Notes: generated by a model from the letters alone, not told the origin. Positions 26,553 to 40,683 are shown, counted from the stretch's first letter. The stretch: 64,000 nt of DNA from Dillenia suffruticosa (GCA_033439265.1 JAVTVX010000026.1:15005001-15069000), one strand, 5' to 3'. Program-made: numbers and translations.

Positions 26553-26840
26553 TTGTATTGTCATTCATGTTTCAGTTGTTTAGGAATGCTTCTACAGAAA
26601 GTGGATGACATGGCTTATGTGCGTGATAAGACTGATTGGATGTATAAACAAGCTGATATCACAATACCTGCAAGCAAACAGACTTGGTTTGGCCAAAGCC
26701 ATGGGATTGGAATCTCACAATACTTCTATATTTGGTTTCTCTTTTCTGTTTGATTACATCAGGTTGCAACTTCCCTCTTGGATACTGTATTGGACAAGCT
26801 GAAGGAAATTCTTGATAATATGGGGGAAAGTTTCTACTAG
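26553..26840 (+). pseudogene. Unidentified gene-like fragment (two exon-like pieces)
   Basis: I do not recognise this protein. The first piece has protein-like composition: [20 protein letters not shown], then a stretch ending SHGIGISQ (to about 26,721). After a segment ending in CAG at about 26,761, a second piece reads VATSLLDTVLDKLKEILDNM (26,762-26,821) and stops at TAG. The two would join in frame as GISQ-VATS, but the expected GT donor is absent at that point. Upstream, an ATG at about 26,241 opens a short frame with MEDEGLLARLHELDRSQTVP. Either this is a decaying gene or my exon guess is wrong. Confidence 0.3.
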
Positions 26841-29800
26841 AGGCGCGCACTTGTCCTTTCCGGCTCCCTACTGCTCATCATAAAACCTGAAATTGAAGAA
26901 AATTACCATCAGAGAGTATCTTTAAAACACGGTCTTTTTCCAACTGACTGCCTCCCTCAATATTATATATGCTGTTTATATTGTTCATTTACTATCTTGT
27001 TTCTTAGGCAATTTATAAACACTTTGATATAAAAGGGTAGGAAGAATAAATGTGGGTATTGTTTTGTCCAAAGATTGTGCAAGGTTTCTTGTGGCCATCA
27101 TCCAAAGATCCGGTGTAAGTAGAAATACTTTTCTTGAGGTGCATGGACTTTGGCACTTATAGCAGGAAAAGATTCTAAGATTTTACTTCTTGCTGCCTCT
27201 TTTCTTTCGGTAAAAATTTTATTTTTGTTTTTTCGTGGCGATCAGCTCTAGGGCTCAACCAAGCTCATATGGATGTAATGATACAGTATTACACTTTCTT
27301 AATTATAGGTCTCAGATTCGAATCATGAGAATAGAAAAATAGAATTTGAGAAAATCAATCCTTTAATGGGTTTCACAATATTCGAAATAGATTAATCAGA
27401 TAAAATTTAGATACCAGTCGATAAAAACCAAAAAAAAAATATCAACTATAGGGCTTGTAAAGGTGTGTCTTGTGTTGAGGATAGATATTACGTGAAATTA
27501 TACTTGATCGGTAGTTATTCACTTTGATCTTAATGATATATTTAAGTATTGTTTGTGCTTTCCTTTTGAGGTAGCAGTCCCATTTGAGGCTCAATGATTT
27601 GAGAGCTCAATGACGTTAGACTTTCTCTAACAATGATGTTAGACTTTAGCCTTCATCGGCCCAGTTCAATCATGGGCTCTACAATTTTGGGCTTATGGAT
27701 ACCTTTTTTTTGGGTTATGGCTACCTTGTCCTCGGGCACCAGCGTCATCTTCCACCGAGGGCCGGATACAAAAGTAGTTTGAGCTCCATAATATCTTTTT
27801 TTTTTTTTTTTTACTATACCGATCCGTATCCGGAATCATACTCTAATTAATTTGGTCCTACACTTACAATAACCCATTTAGAGAGCTACCCTCCCAACGT
27901 AGTTTACTCTATATCTAAGTCACAAATCGAACTTAGGAGCTCCATAATGTCAATTAAACTACTATACTTTTTTTGTGAATCTACCAATCAGTATCCAAGT
28001 GTCGTCCAATTAATCCGATCCGAGTACTATGGGCCCTATTTAGAGATTGACTTTCACAAATCCCTTTTCTCTATTCTCAGGGCTTAAATTCAAGATTTTT
28101 GGATACTACTATACTATGTCTCCAAGAGGACATGGACAACACAATAGTCACAATCACATTCTTCAATCTCATAATTTAAAATTTAAATTTGGTGTGTAAC
28201 TAAAAAAATAAATAAATAAATAAACTACTATACTATTTCCTTTTTCTAATAATACTAGATAGATAAAATAAATTATATAATAAATGGATAAAATTTTATA
28301 TGATAATTTATATCAATATATTTTAATTAATTTTAATTAATTTTAATTAAATATTTCTTTAAATAAGTTAAAATATATCAATAATTTGATTATGAATTGA
28401 TAAACACATCTTAGTGTGAACTATTAAGTAAGAATCGGCGCAGAGGATTAACATTTAATTGGTCTAATCGCTAGACAATGATTCTCTTTAAATAAGATAT
28501 CGAGTTCAGGCCTTGTATATAGTGAAAACAGGAGTTATGAGAGATTTGCCCTTTAAGAATTCAATCCAATTCAAATCGAATTTAATTAAACTTAATGTTA
28601 TTATTGGATAGTGATAATTTATTATTTAAAAACAAAAAAAAAATCGAGGGGTGGAAACACCGAGACCATGGTGATGGCTTATTTGCAAATCTCAAAGATG
28701 AAGAGGTCATGAAAACACCTCTCACTTTCAATCTACACACAGTGAGTGATAAATCTCAATCCTTGCCCGGAGGAAAGCGAAGCCCAAGCTTGATTCACGT
28801 GCTCAAACAGTTCAAAATTATTGCAACCAAAGTTGGAAGCGTGAGTTGTGGGTATCTAGTAGATGACCGGGATTGATATAGATGGGGCATTGGATTTAGC
28901 ACTGTAGTCAGCAATTTCTACTGCCCAATTTGGGATGTTGGAGCCCACCCCACCCCACCCCAGCCTCTCCTTTTGTGGTTTAATAAAAGTGACCCTTTCT
29001 TTTGTCTGCTTGGTCTTTGTGGGGTCTGAGTCTGACAAATAGCATTGTTTCGCATGCGTCGCATGTGGGTCGTGCCAAATTGTCAAAGGTTTTTTGAGTT
29101 TTATAGACTTCTGCTTCTTTTGGTGATGGCCTTAAATTGTGGTGAACGAAATTTATATGTTGCAAGGGTTAGGCATGATACCAATTCAAGCCAAATGATT
29201 GCATTGTAAACGTAGCTCAAGATGAAAAAAGAAAATAATAATGAAGAAAGAGTGCATAAATGTTGCACTGTGTTTGGCGTGGAACCAATATAGCTCAAAA
29301 CACTTCTTTTATTTTTATTATTATTATTATTTTTTTATGGAAAACCATTCAACTGTGCAGTACGGTCAGGCTTTTTGTCTACCCATTAATCTCTATAATC
29401 CTTTTTTTATGGGAAAATCTCTCTTATCCTTTATTGAAGGGCATTTGATCTTCAAATCTTAGTACTAACCAAAGACGATAGAGACTGGATTAACTTACTC
29501 ACTGAAACATTTGTAGAAGAGATGGGGCAAGAAGAAAGAGAGAGAGAGGTCCGCCAAACAATCAAACGGTCCATTGTTATCCGAAGTTCTTTGATCATGC
29601 CCTGCCGGGCAAAAACCAAAAGACTAAATCCATTTTGATCCAAAATTATGCCCTTATATCACATCATTTTGGATATGGGGAATGCAAGGCAATCGACCGT
29701 GAAAGTGATAAGAAATCTCTCTCGTTGTCCCTCTCCGTACTGTATTAATTGATATACAAAATTATATTTTAATTAATTTAATATGATTTATTATAAAAAT

Positions 29801-30917
29801 CTTTTTAAGTGAAAACTTTTTTAATATATTTTTTAATTTTAAGATTTGAATTCAAATTTTATTTAAAAAATTAAATATTTTTGTATTCAATCAAATCAAT
29901 TATACGTTGATTTTCCCTTTCACATGAATGCAGTTTCAAAAACAATGTCTAAGTCTTTAAGGGGATAGTTTAGTGATTACAATTTTTCTTTTCTAATTCT
30001 GAAATTCAAACTTTGAATTCTAGTGTAACACAAAAAAAAAAAAAAAACAAAAGATAGTTCTAGCACTCAAGAAACAATAGATGGAGGACAGCTTCCCATT
30101 GATAGGAAATTTCAGAGAAGTATCGACAAGGACGTATGCACCTTCGTGGTGGGGAATGGACACGCATAACTCTCACACAACACACTACTTAAAAAAAGAA
30201 AAGAAAAAAAAAATTAAGTCGCGCGGAGTTTGTGAGTCCCTTATCAGCATCAGGGCTACCCCTTTCCTACATCACTTTCCAACGTACGATCTCCCCTGTT
30301 TGTTTCCCCCGCGCGCCCCACTCATGTTTTTGTTTCCTCCTGACCCATCAACTTCGTTTGCCTTTCATTTCTCAAAAATTGCTGTGAACAATTTAGAATT
30401 TTCATAATTTAGAATATATCTGATTAAAAACTCTAAATTCGAGTTATATCATTACCCTTTTTAATCTATTTAAAAATTTTATATAATTGATATATGAATA
30501 TCTAAAAATTGAATGTTAAGATGCAAAATAATTTAATAAGACTCATTTTCATAAATTAGAACTTTTGACATGAATGATGAATGAATAATGATAGTGCAAA
30601 ATTGACATGGACTCTCTCTCTCCCTCTTTGTATCATGTATCTAGCGTCAATAAACTCTAATTTAACTGGTATTGTCTTTCTTTTTTTTATAAAAATTTTG
30701 AATTCAAATTTTTTTATGTACTCAAAAAAAAAACATGAGACTCTTTCTAATAATAAGTTACAAAAACAATATAAATTTCTCTCCTTATATTTTTAAACTT
30801 TTAAAATGAACAATTATTTTTAAGATTTGCAATTCATCTTCCAAAGAAATTAAATACTTGTAATTGCATTGGCCCCTCTAAAAATAATTATTTTTATTTA
30901 GGTCCACCAAGGGGTAC
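26841..30917. other. Intergenic DNA with repeats
   Basis: No gene is supported. Besides the SINE-like copies listed separately there are short AT-rich repeats and a patch at 28,600-29,100 with several overlapping short frames that match nothing I know. Confidence 0.45.
27275..28105. repeat. Cluster of SINE-like copies (families A and B)
   Basis: A family A copy on the plus strand spans about 27,275-27,440, with CAGATTCGAATC as its B-box-like word and an A tail. A family B copy on the minus strand (about 27,800-27,945) follows an 18-base T-run. A further minus-strand family A copy spans about 27,968-28,105. Shared motif order with copies elsewhere in the window is the evidence. Confidence 0.45.

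Positions 30918-30966
<49 letters not shown>
30918..30966. repeat. (ATT)n microsatellite
   Basis: About 16 uninterrupted ATT units. Confidence 0.95.
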
Positions 30967-33350
30967 GGATAAGTAGAAACAAAAAAATAAAATTACAATC
31001 AACTAAAATTTTCCAAGTCAAAATGTGAAATGGGTCCATGAAATTTATACTTGTTCTTAATTTGTGTCAGGTTGGTAGGTACCAATAGAGTTATTTCCTC
31101 TAGTCATGCCAGTAGGTTAAGTAAGGCAACAAACATATAGTTGGGTCCTCTTCACTCAACAGCCAAGAACCAACCCCCCCCCCCAAAAAAAACTCCCTAG
31201 TCCTACAAAATTTACTATAAAAAATATTGATAGCTAATATTTGGAGAATCTATAGTTAACTTGAACTAACATCCAAGGTTAGGAATGAGGGGTTGAGCTC
31301 TCGTCCAAATTTGTTCAAGAGGTTTGATTACAATTTTCCAATTTTGGATGAATCTGATTTGAAAAAGCATTAGGTGACGTTTACATTACTAATAAATAAT
31401 GTGTACAATAATTTTTTCATTTTATGTTCCCTATAAGGATCGGATGGAGCGAGGGACCTACGGGTGAAGTGCACCCCAAGGCAAATTGGGGACACTTCGG
31501 CGAAACGTTGTCTTTTCTTTTCTTTTTTTTTTTTCTTTTTTTTTTTTAATTTTTAAAATTATATTTTAATTAATCAGATTTAAATATATATAAAAATTTT
31601 ATTTAAAAAATGATTCGTGAATTTTAATTTTTGTTTTTAAGCTTTAAAAAATAAGATTTTATTAAAAAATTTAATATTTTATTTTACTCTGTTCGTTGAT
31701 TGTGATGTCTCTCCCTTAACAGCAACATTATTGTGATTCGACCGGGCAAAGGGGGAAGTGAGACAAACTTCTTTTTCACATTCATTCACATTCCAAAATA
31801 GGTTTCTTTCAATCATCGATTAGCTCACCAGCTCTCCAAATAAAAAACCCTGGAAATGAAATTAAAAAAAAAATGCTTGGTAGTTTTTTGTAACACCCCA
31901 TTTTCGATTTACATAAAAAAAAAAAAAAAAAAATAGGACAGATCAAACAAAATTCTAATTCTAATCATCAAATCCTATGTTTTGTGATCATGAGGAGCTT
32001 CATCAATTCATGTGACATGCTAGCATCCTTCTACATTTTATTCAATATTCTAAAAACAATTGTAATTACAGCTCTAACAAATAATATTGAGAACTTCTAT
32101 CATTTTCATCGTTTGTTATCATGCAAACTCCAAACGAGGGGAAAAAAAAAAGGTGTTGAGAATTATCCGTTACGTTTTTAACCATGCTTGTGTATTTTCA
32201 AAAAATGCTCTTGATTTATTTCGACTTGTTTTTATTTTAAATTACTTTATTTATAATTTTTTTAATTAAAATTAAAGAATTTTAAAATATATAAAAATTA
32301 TTGGTAAAAATCAGCTCTTTTTATAGAAAAATTCTCATTTTCTCAATAAAATTTTTGTTGAAACTTTTATCTACCCTTAGATTTTTTTGAACCTCAACAT
32401 TCCTAAATATGCCCAAATCAACCGAAACGCACCTACCAAAACAGCAATTCTTTTTAAATACTGATAATTTATAAAAATAAAATAAAATTTGATGTTAAAT
32501 TTTTTTTTCATCTTACACACACGACGAAAAGAGAGGTTACGAAGGTTTAGTTGGGATATAAAGTGAGAAAGGAAAAGAGAAAAGAAAGTAAACGGAGATG
32601 AAATAGCAAATTACTCTCGATTGATTCGAAGTAAAAATGGGGATAAAAGTAAACTCGGGATGAAATAACACCCCCTCGATATTAGAAAAATTTCTTTCTA
32701 CTTGTAAACGATTAAAACAGTAATGAAAATCTTAAAACAAAATTATTTTTTTTTTAATTTTTTAATTTTATATGATTTATGGTGAATAATATACATTTCT
32801 CTCTCTCTTTCCCTCCGCTTTACACTCCAATCAAATAAAAAAAAAATAATACCCATTTTTTACTCTTTACCAAACAAATTAGGATAAAATGTATTTATTT
32901 TCACCGACTGAAATAAATCTCTCCTCCTCTTCTCTCTCTTTTTCTCGCTCCCTTTCCACGAGTCTAACTTACCCTTCATGGATGATGTTGACAGGGATGC
33001 CACATAAATAAAAGATAGGAAAAAAAAATAATATCCAAACAAATTTAAGAAAAAATAAATAAGAATAAAATAAAAAAAAATGTATTAAATAAAACTTTCA
33101 TATTTTTATGCTAAAATATATAAAATAGAAAAGTAATTAAAATTTTGTGTTTCTGTTGTCTTGTCTTTAAAATTTTAACGTCATTTCTTCTTGAACTCCA
33201 AACAAATCTGCAGTTAACACATCTTGCTGCTCTATAAGCCAAAGGGAATGGCTTCTTCTAGAGTGTACAAAGAGTTTAGTCAAATATTTGTTTTGTTTCC
33301 ATGAACTTTAACGTATTTCCCCCTCCTCACGCACTCTTTCTCACATCTCC
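30967..33350. other. AT-rich intergenic DNA upstream of the SPL6-type gene
   Basis: No gene is supported. A TGTAACACCCC word at about 31,890 resembles the start of a plant LTR, but no partner end was found. The rest is A/T runs and short repeats. Confidence 0.45.
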
Positions 33351-33357
33351 CTTGTAC

Positions 33358-33568
33358 TATAAATACAACCTCCAAATAATTGGATCCTTCGGTGAAAAGT
33401 TTTCAGTCGAAGAGAGAGAGAGAGAAGGGGAACATATAAGAAAGAAACTTTTTATTTAATATATTTTCTTTTATTATTAATTTCTTATTCTCATTAATAT
33501 TTTCTGAAAATAACATTTTTATATTTTAGTTATGTTATCCGCTTGGCATCTCTTAAGTACTATATAAA
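33358..33568 (+). promoter_or_regulatory. Two candidate TATA boxes of the SPL6-type gene
   Basis: TATAAATA (33,358-33,365) and TATATAAA (33,561-33,568) lie about 1.1 and 0.9 kb before the ATG. Either implies a long leader that is probably interrupted by an intron: a GTAATC donor-like site follows CCCTCTG near 33,901, and acceptor-like TAG and CAG sites occur at about 34,415-34,457. A (CT)n run lies just after the donor-like site. Confidence 0.4.
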
Positions 33569-34468
33569 CAAGCATGTGATAAACTAGAATTGTAATTAAT
33601 AATGTCTTTTGGAACTTAATAAGATTTATATATATATATATATATATATATAAAGAAAAAAATTAAATGGAAAAGATGACGAAAGGTTTAGAAGTGCATG
33701 TAAGGTTATCATTCTTTTTAATTCTAATTTTTTAACATGAATGATTGTAATGGGCGTGTACTTTTTTGGGAATTTCACACCTCTCCAAAGCTACAAAAGA
33801 CGTCGACATGCTTTTCCGCATGCTAGTTGACATAGGAAATAATGTTGACTGGCAACCCCTTCCTACCAGACAACTCTCCTCCTCACCCCAGCAACCCTCT
33901 GGTAATCTCTCTCTCTCTCTCTATCTATCTCTCATGATTAGGGTTGTTTTCTGTTACTGTTTATTTTTTCTGGGATGTCTTCATTTTTATTTTTCTGGAA
34001 TGGGGATTCTTGTATTTGTGGCTTCGTGTATGATTCATTGATGGGTGCAAATGTTAGGTTGAGCAATTTGTTATTGTTTAGCTGACCAATTTACGCTGTT
34101 TGCAAGTACAAATTTTTCTAGCTATGTCAAATGTGTATGTTGGAGGGAGAGAGAGAAAAAGAGAGAGAAATCTTTGTGCTTTGTCTACAGAAGGGAATCT
34201 TTGAACTGACCGTTGGAACTTTGGTTAGGAGTTTTGTAGATATGAATGTGATCAATTACTTTATATCTTTAATTTTTTGAGATTGCTGAAGTTACTATTG
34301 ATTTTAGGATTCTGTGAGAATAGTTATTTTGCCTTTTTGGCTTTTCTTGACATTGATGTTATATGCAAATTTCAGACCTTTCACTTGATCTTGGCCTTTT
34401 GCTGTTGAGCTGCAGTAGTGGGATTTAGTTCTTGGTGAGGTTTTACATGATTTTAGGTAGGGACATAA

Positions 34469-37400
34469 ATGGAGTCCTGTAACTATTTTTCAGAGCCAAG
34501 GGGTCTTTTGTTTTCGGATGAAATCGATGAGGCCGTTGATAGTCCTCCAAGAACAAGGAAATTTTGTGGAGGAGGGGGTATGAAACCATCTCTAGATTAT
34601 GAATTCGGTGCCCTTGTCTCGGATAAACAAGAATTTCAGAACTCGGAGATTGTGGATTTGAGTTCTGTCAACGTCATAGGAAAAGTAATTCCAAGACACT
34701 CAAGTTTAGGGCATTTGAGTGGTGAGGCTGGCACTGGTAGTGACTCTAGTGAAATAATCGTGTCTCCACTTTGTATGGGTGCCTCGAGTTCAGATTTGGG
34801 GAATGAAGAATCTGGGCCTAGGGTTTCAAACTCTGCCACGATATTTACTCAACGTATGCCACTTATTGATTTGAAACTTGGGAGATTGGCTGATCAAAGA
34901 AAGGATAATACTAAGAAAGATTCAAGAGAGGAGAGAACCTTGTCTGTGACAGTGACACCTTTCCCTGCAAAGCGAGCTCGGGCAACAAGTTTGACTACTC
35001 AGACACCCTTTTGCCAAGTTTATGGTTGTAACAAGGATCTCAGTTCCTCAAAGGACTACCACAAGAGGCATAAAGTTTGCGATCTTCACTCGAAGACTGC
35101 AAAAGTCATTGTTAATGGCATTGAGCAGAGGTTTTGTCAGCAGTGTAGCAGGTAGTCTTCACCTTGCTATGTCATACACGTTTTTGTGCTTGTTAGTTAT
35201 TTTTCCTTCTCCATTTTGCGATCTTTACTTGTGGATAGTTAAGTTTTGTGTTTGTTTTCGAGATCCATAAAGTTGTTTTGTGTTTGTTTTTGAGTTCCAT
35301 GAAGTTAATTGGAAAATTTCTATTTGATCTGGTTGAGGATGAGAAGAACTTCAATTAGATCCATTGAATGGCCTTTCAACCTTAATCATGCTTATGATTC
35401 TCAGATTTTTTCTCCCCGGCAGATGAGCTAAATTGCTAAAACTAGTTTGAAATATGATGTTGTAAAGGAGTTAGAGTGTACTGTAACTTCAGGTGCATTT
35501 TGGAATATTGGTCTGGTTGCAGTTCACCTCATATTCTACTGACTTGGAGTTGTTTCACATAACAACTCCACAATGTATTCATATTTTTAATAAAGTACAC
35601 TCCAATGCTTAATTTTTGGAAATCCACTTCTTGGTTGATTTATCACTATAATGGTTGTCATCTACATGCATATTTGCTAGCCCATCTAGGTAGGTAATGT
35701 CTCCCTCTCTTTTATTTTTTCCTTTTCAGGTTTCATTTGTTGGCTGAATTTGATAATGGTAAGCGCAGTTGCCGTAAGCGGCTTGCAGGCCATAACGAGC
35801 GTAGGAGGAAGCCTCAATTAGACACTCAAGTGAGCAAAATGCAAAGATTCTTTCAACCATATCAAGGTATAAACATCCTGCTCCTTAAAATATGTGCCAT
35901 CTCCTTGAGGTATTTAGGCTGTTGACACCTGAGAGAGCTAGAAATGCTTCATTTGGAGTGTCTTTGGAAGACATGTCATGCAGGTTGACCAAAATGCATT
36001 ATACCTGAAAGCGTGCACATGAAGCCTCTTTCGGTTGTTAAAATGCATTTCACAGTCCCCTTATCTCTTCTAGGATTGGTTAACTATGAGGAAAGAAAGA
36101 GAAGTGGACATGAAAGATGAACTGCAAAAAGAAATATGAATGGTTCTGATGATGTTTTTTATTGTAGGATCCTGTAGCATGACAGTTGTCTCAACAGAAT
36201 TTGAGTTTAAAAGCAAGATAACATTCTTGAATAGATGGGTAGCATTACCAATGTATGAATAAACCAAAATTTTAGCCTTTTGACTAAGTCGAGACTCAAA
36301 GTTGCTTTCATAAAGGATGTCTTCCATTGAGGGTATTCCTTCTTTATACTTCTTCACACTTAGATGGATATTAGTAATATCATCAACCTATTTTCATTGC
36401 TTTCCATCCATATATTAAGAAAAGGGAAAGGTGCTAAAGTTATAGAAAAGGAAGCCATTTAGTTCCCTTATTCAATTGGCATCACTGCACTAAACTGCAA
36501 GTGGCTTTTAAATACATATCATCTTTTGGCTTATGCAATCTACTGTTCCCTTCCAACATTTGAAGAGCATTAATTGTTTAATTGTTTTCTTTTTCTACAT
36601 GGGATCTTATTTGATGTCACTGTAATTTTCTCAATGGTTTATATTAACTAAATTAGTTGATGACCTCCAATTATTCATTAATATAATCAGAGCTGTTGCT
36701 ATTGTTAAAATCATAAATGTTATACATATGAAAGTCCTATTTCCTGGTGGGCTTGTGGTTTTGTTTTCTTAATTTGAGAGCTGTTGATGTTTCTTGCTTA
36801 TGGAGCTATGCCTATAACTTAGGTTTTAATAACTGAGTGGAAGGGCAAATTGTAGTTTTGAGTCCCACCTAATTTTTAATTCTCATTTCCTGATTCCTTA
36901 TTTAGTATCGAGGTAATCCTAATTAAGGCTACTGCTCTTCCAATAAGTTGTGCAAATTGTAGAGCCTTTTATCATCAGGCAGAGGAAATGAGTTATGTAT
37001 TCCACTATTTTTTTTTTCCTTCATTCTGGTGCTATCAGTATAAAATAAGCTTGGAGTTGCTTGCAGATACTCTAAATATGTGTCTATCTGCACTGCAGAC
37101 ATCATAAAACTTGTATATTTGAGCTTTTCCTTGTGTCTTTTTCGTGAGATATATTGGTGTCTTTTGTCTCTTTTGAGCTCTTCGTGACACAGAATTTACC
37201 TTTGTGTGGCAGAAACAAATGTTTTGGGAGCATCTTTAAGCCAAAGCCAATCCTTAGTTTTCTCAGGCATACTTCCTGCTGGCGTCCTTTGTCACAACAA
37301 GTATGGACAAGGCAACCACTGCGAGCATATAAAACTGAAACAGGAACATGATGAAAGTAGTCAATCAGTAATTCCCTTCAGAAGTGGGCAGTCACTTCCA

Positions 37401-37949
37401 AAACCTGTTCCTTATCCGCACGGAGTTGGAAGACAACATCCTTCAGAAATGCTTCCATCTCTAGAGGAAGACTATGTTATTATGCATGCTGCACCTAATA
37501 TTCAAGGACTATCTGGAGTATCAAACTCCAGTTGTGCTCTCTCTCTTCTGTCAGCTCAATCACTGAGCTTGTCAAGCCATTTGGAGGGAATGTCTGCAGA
37601 CCACGCATACAAAATGGGTCCCAATTCTGACACGTCCTTTGAGTTAAGGTCATCCAAAAATCCTTCGCTGAAGAGAACTTTTCTATCTGGGATAAACTTT
37701 GGAGAAACTGACAACATTGTGTCCTCAAAGCTTCCTATTGCCAATGATGCTGTTGACTTTGAAGTCGAATGCAGTGATGTTTTCAAAGGTTCTGATTTTG
37801 CAGATGGTGAGTTTTGTCTCTCTCCTCAGCATGGACTCACAGTTGATCTGTTCCAATTGTCATTGCATCTGCAAAGAGTGGAACGACAGAGGAACTCCAT
37901 GCAAGTGAAGCAGGAAAATGATGTTAACTATTGTTTCCCAGAGACTTAG
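34469..37949 (+). CDS. SPL6: SQUAMOSA promoter-binding-like transcription factor, SPL6 type, 518 aa
   Basis: A nuclear SBP-box transcription factor that binds GTAC-core DNA; the clade acts in phase change and shoot development. The exons are 34,469-35,151, 35,730-35,866 and 37,213-37,949; all introns are GT-AG and the joined frame is open. The SBP domain spans residues 182-257. Its first zinc site uses C182, C187, C204 and H207, and its second C223, C226, H230 and C242. The nuclear signal [17 protein letters not shown] overlaps the second site. The intron after CQQCS sits where SBP genes usually have one. Exon 3 carries a miR156 site encoding ALSLLS. The C-terminus [20 protein letters not shown] fits the SPL6 group. 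The start ATG is the first in the long frame. It converges with the CRC gene on the other strand. Confidence 0.93.
37534..37553 (+). promoter_or_regulatory. miR156/157 target site in the SPL6-type transcript
   Basis: GTGCTCTCTCTCTTCTGTCA is the standard miR156-complementary site of plant SPL mRNAs. It lies in the last exon, downstream of the SBP domain, in the frame that encodes ALSLLS. It predicts cleavage or translational repression by miR156 in the juvenile phase. Confidence 0.93.
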
Positions 37950-40683
37950 ATGGTAACAAAGTTCTTTAATGCTTCTATAACTTTTCTGCGTCTTTTTCAG
38001 TTTGTAGATTATATAAGACAATTATCTGTGTTACATTAACATGGATCAAAGCCTGGAAAGCCATAAGCATGTTCTGGTGTATGTGTTAATCTAGTTTAGT
38101 GGATGAGTGATCAAAACTATGTTAGAAGCATATGTGATTAGTAGATTATTTGAATTATGCAATGAAAGATGGGCTTGGGAACTTGTGGTGGACATGACTT
38201 TAATGGTCTTAAAGTAGCTAATGTCAATCTCTTTTTTAAAGAAAGTTATCCCAATGTTGAATCAATCTTAGGAATGAAGGAAAACAATCCACTTTTCCTA
38301 ACATTGGCACATGAAGGACATTATTTTACAGCAAAAAGTAAAAGCACTCCTGTCTAAAGGTATCTGGGTTTATAATTTTGGAGTCAACTTACCTTTCTGC
38401 TTTAGTTATCATGACAAAATGTTGGTGCCCTTGCAGGCTGAAGGGTGAATTAAAGGAGGCACCTTCTCTGATTGTTAATGATTTCAGGAAGTTGACCTCC
38501 CTTTTATTATAGTGTTCAATTTTTGTGGTGAAATGAATAACTTATTTGGTAGTATTAGTACCAGCGAATTGATGTGATTTGTTCCTCTGGCTAGTTGGCT
38601 GTACTTTTCATTTGCAAAGTTTATGTCCTGTTCCCCAGTTCAACTATTTGGCTGCAAAGAATGGTTAGCTGAAACCAAGCTTTACCTGTGGTGAAGCTCC
38701 TCTTCTCACTAATCTGTTTGCGGAGTTCAGGGGAAGATGCATATCAAAGGCACAATCCACATGTAAAGTAACATAAATCTTGCGATTTTGTAACATTATG
38801 GAGTCAGCAGATGAAATGACTGACAACGTTCGAAGGGCAAAAACTTTGATCCTCTCTCTCTCTGTGTGAAGGTTTCTCTTATTTCCTTCCCCTTGAGGAG
38901 GACAGAGCCTCGGCTGTTTCTAAATTGTTAAGCCTTGAGCCGGTGCATGTTTTAGCGGCAGTTTGAGTTGAGCACCATTTGTCTCTTCAGGAATATAGAA
39001 GGCGAAATGTAGATTATGGATGGGGATTGAAAAATATTTTCAGTTCTGGATGGAAAAACTTTGCTGCTCATTGATGGGAAACGACCCTCTTTTTTAACCC
39101 CTTCCTCTCTTTTGATTCGATGAGTATATCGGATTTCTCTCCGTCTCTCCCCTCCAAAGACGATGTCTTCTTTCTCAATCAATTCTCACCCTCAATTCTC
39201 CCCCACTTGTCTTCTCTCTTCTTTCTCTTTTATCACTCTCTCATCTCCTCTATATTCTCTCTCTTCTTTCTTTACTTCTTGATTGATTTTTTCACTTGCT
39301 TCTCTTTCTATCTCTCCAGGCTGCCGCCACTCTATGTCTTGTCTCTTCTTTATCTCTTTGATGACAAGAGAGAGAAAGAGATAGAAAAGAGGTGGAGAGA
39401 GAGAGAGAGAGTCAAAAGACATGCGAAGGATAGAAAATATGATATTTTGTCCAATCATAAGATAAGATGTAAATACGAAATAAATTAAAAAAAAAATCCG
39501 AATCTGAAAATAACTTTGAGAAGGCATCTAAAATTGAAATGCAAATTTTTTCCATCAACCAAAAGAAATTTTCCAACCCCAATTTTGCCAATGTAAAACC
39601 AAACGAAATTAAAGAGCTACCATAAATAATTTTGAAAATTTCACCCCAAGTATTACTCTTTGTAGAATGAGAAAGGGAGGCTTTCTACAGGATTCCCTAA
39701 TTTAAACTGATTTTGATCAGATTCATTTGCTTACTTTGTCATCGCATATGATTTGAATGAGGGCCTCTTTTAAAAATTTAAAACTAGAATTAACTTTGAT
39801 TAGGTCAAGTTTTTAATAATAATTAAAATTATTTGTTTAGAGAAATTTCATGCAAAATATCACATGCACGTGTATCTGTATCTATATCACGAGACCGAAT
39901 AGACATTCTATCGATATCGAAATCGAATCGATAGCTATTCGATAGACTCTAATCCGAGGATGCCCTAGAGCGAGGTTTGAATTTGGCCTTAAGAAGAATG
40001 ATGGCCAGCGTAGCTAATTTCTTTAGGGTATGATCACAAAAACTTTATCCTAAAATATTTGTTTTAGGTTTAAATACAACTGTCTATTTACACTGATGCT
40101 TAATATCAACTAAGAGAAGCCATCAACCCTTAAGCTCCCTTGAAATAATTTCAATTTTATCTATATTTTATTTTATTTTTTTATAATATCTCAAATACAA
40201 CGAAAATTTTTTAATAAAATATAAAATTTTATAAATAAAGTTCAATTTTTTTTTTTTATAAAAATTAAAATCATTGCCGAGTCTTATTTTAGTTCTTTCC
40301 TACGGGCCCAGGGGAAGACTTATACGGTATTCTCCGACTTGAGGTCCGATGAAACGGAAGGGCCTCGGAATCAAGGAGGCGAGATATTATCTCTCTCTCT
40401 CTCTTTCTCTCTCAGGAGAGCAGAAAATGACGGTTGTAAAGATGTTCAACAAGGACAAAAACGAAGTCCTAGAAGATAGCGTTAGATATCAAGTCGACAA
40501 CCATGCAAAGCTCAACTGAAAATGGAAACGCAGTTCAACTTAGAAGCACGTACACTAGGTCAGCATATTTAATATTGTGCCATTTGTGGGAGGAAAGAAA
40601 AAGAAAGACTGAACTAAGAAACATAATCTAAGTGCTCTCTCTAATGAACTTCTTGGTTTGCACGAGATCAAAGCATGATTACT
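37950..40683. other. Convergent intergenic region between SPL6 and CRC
   Basis: The 3' UTRs of both genes probably end here; I see no unique poly(A) signal that settles where. A CT/GA-rich stretch (about 39,130-39,410) gives long but meaningless frames on both strands. A frame at 38,169-38,357 matches no known family. Confidence 0.5.

Noticed and set aside
31889..31960. TGTAACACCCC start of a possible LTR
   Set aside because: No matching end, no duplication and no LTR-like internal signals; the word alone is not enough.
33766..34041. A 91-codon frame before the SPL6-type gene
   Set aside because: It falls in the probable 5' leader and first intron, crosses a CT microsatellite, and has no family resemblance.
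39120..39527. Overlapping frames of 111-122 codons on both strands
   Set aside because: CT/GA-rich low-complexity DNA between two convergent genes.
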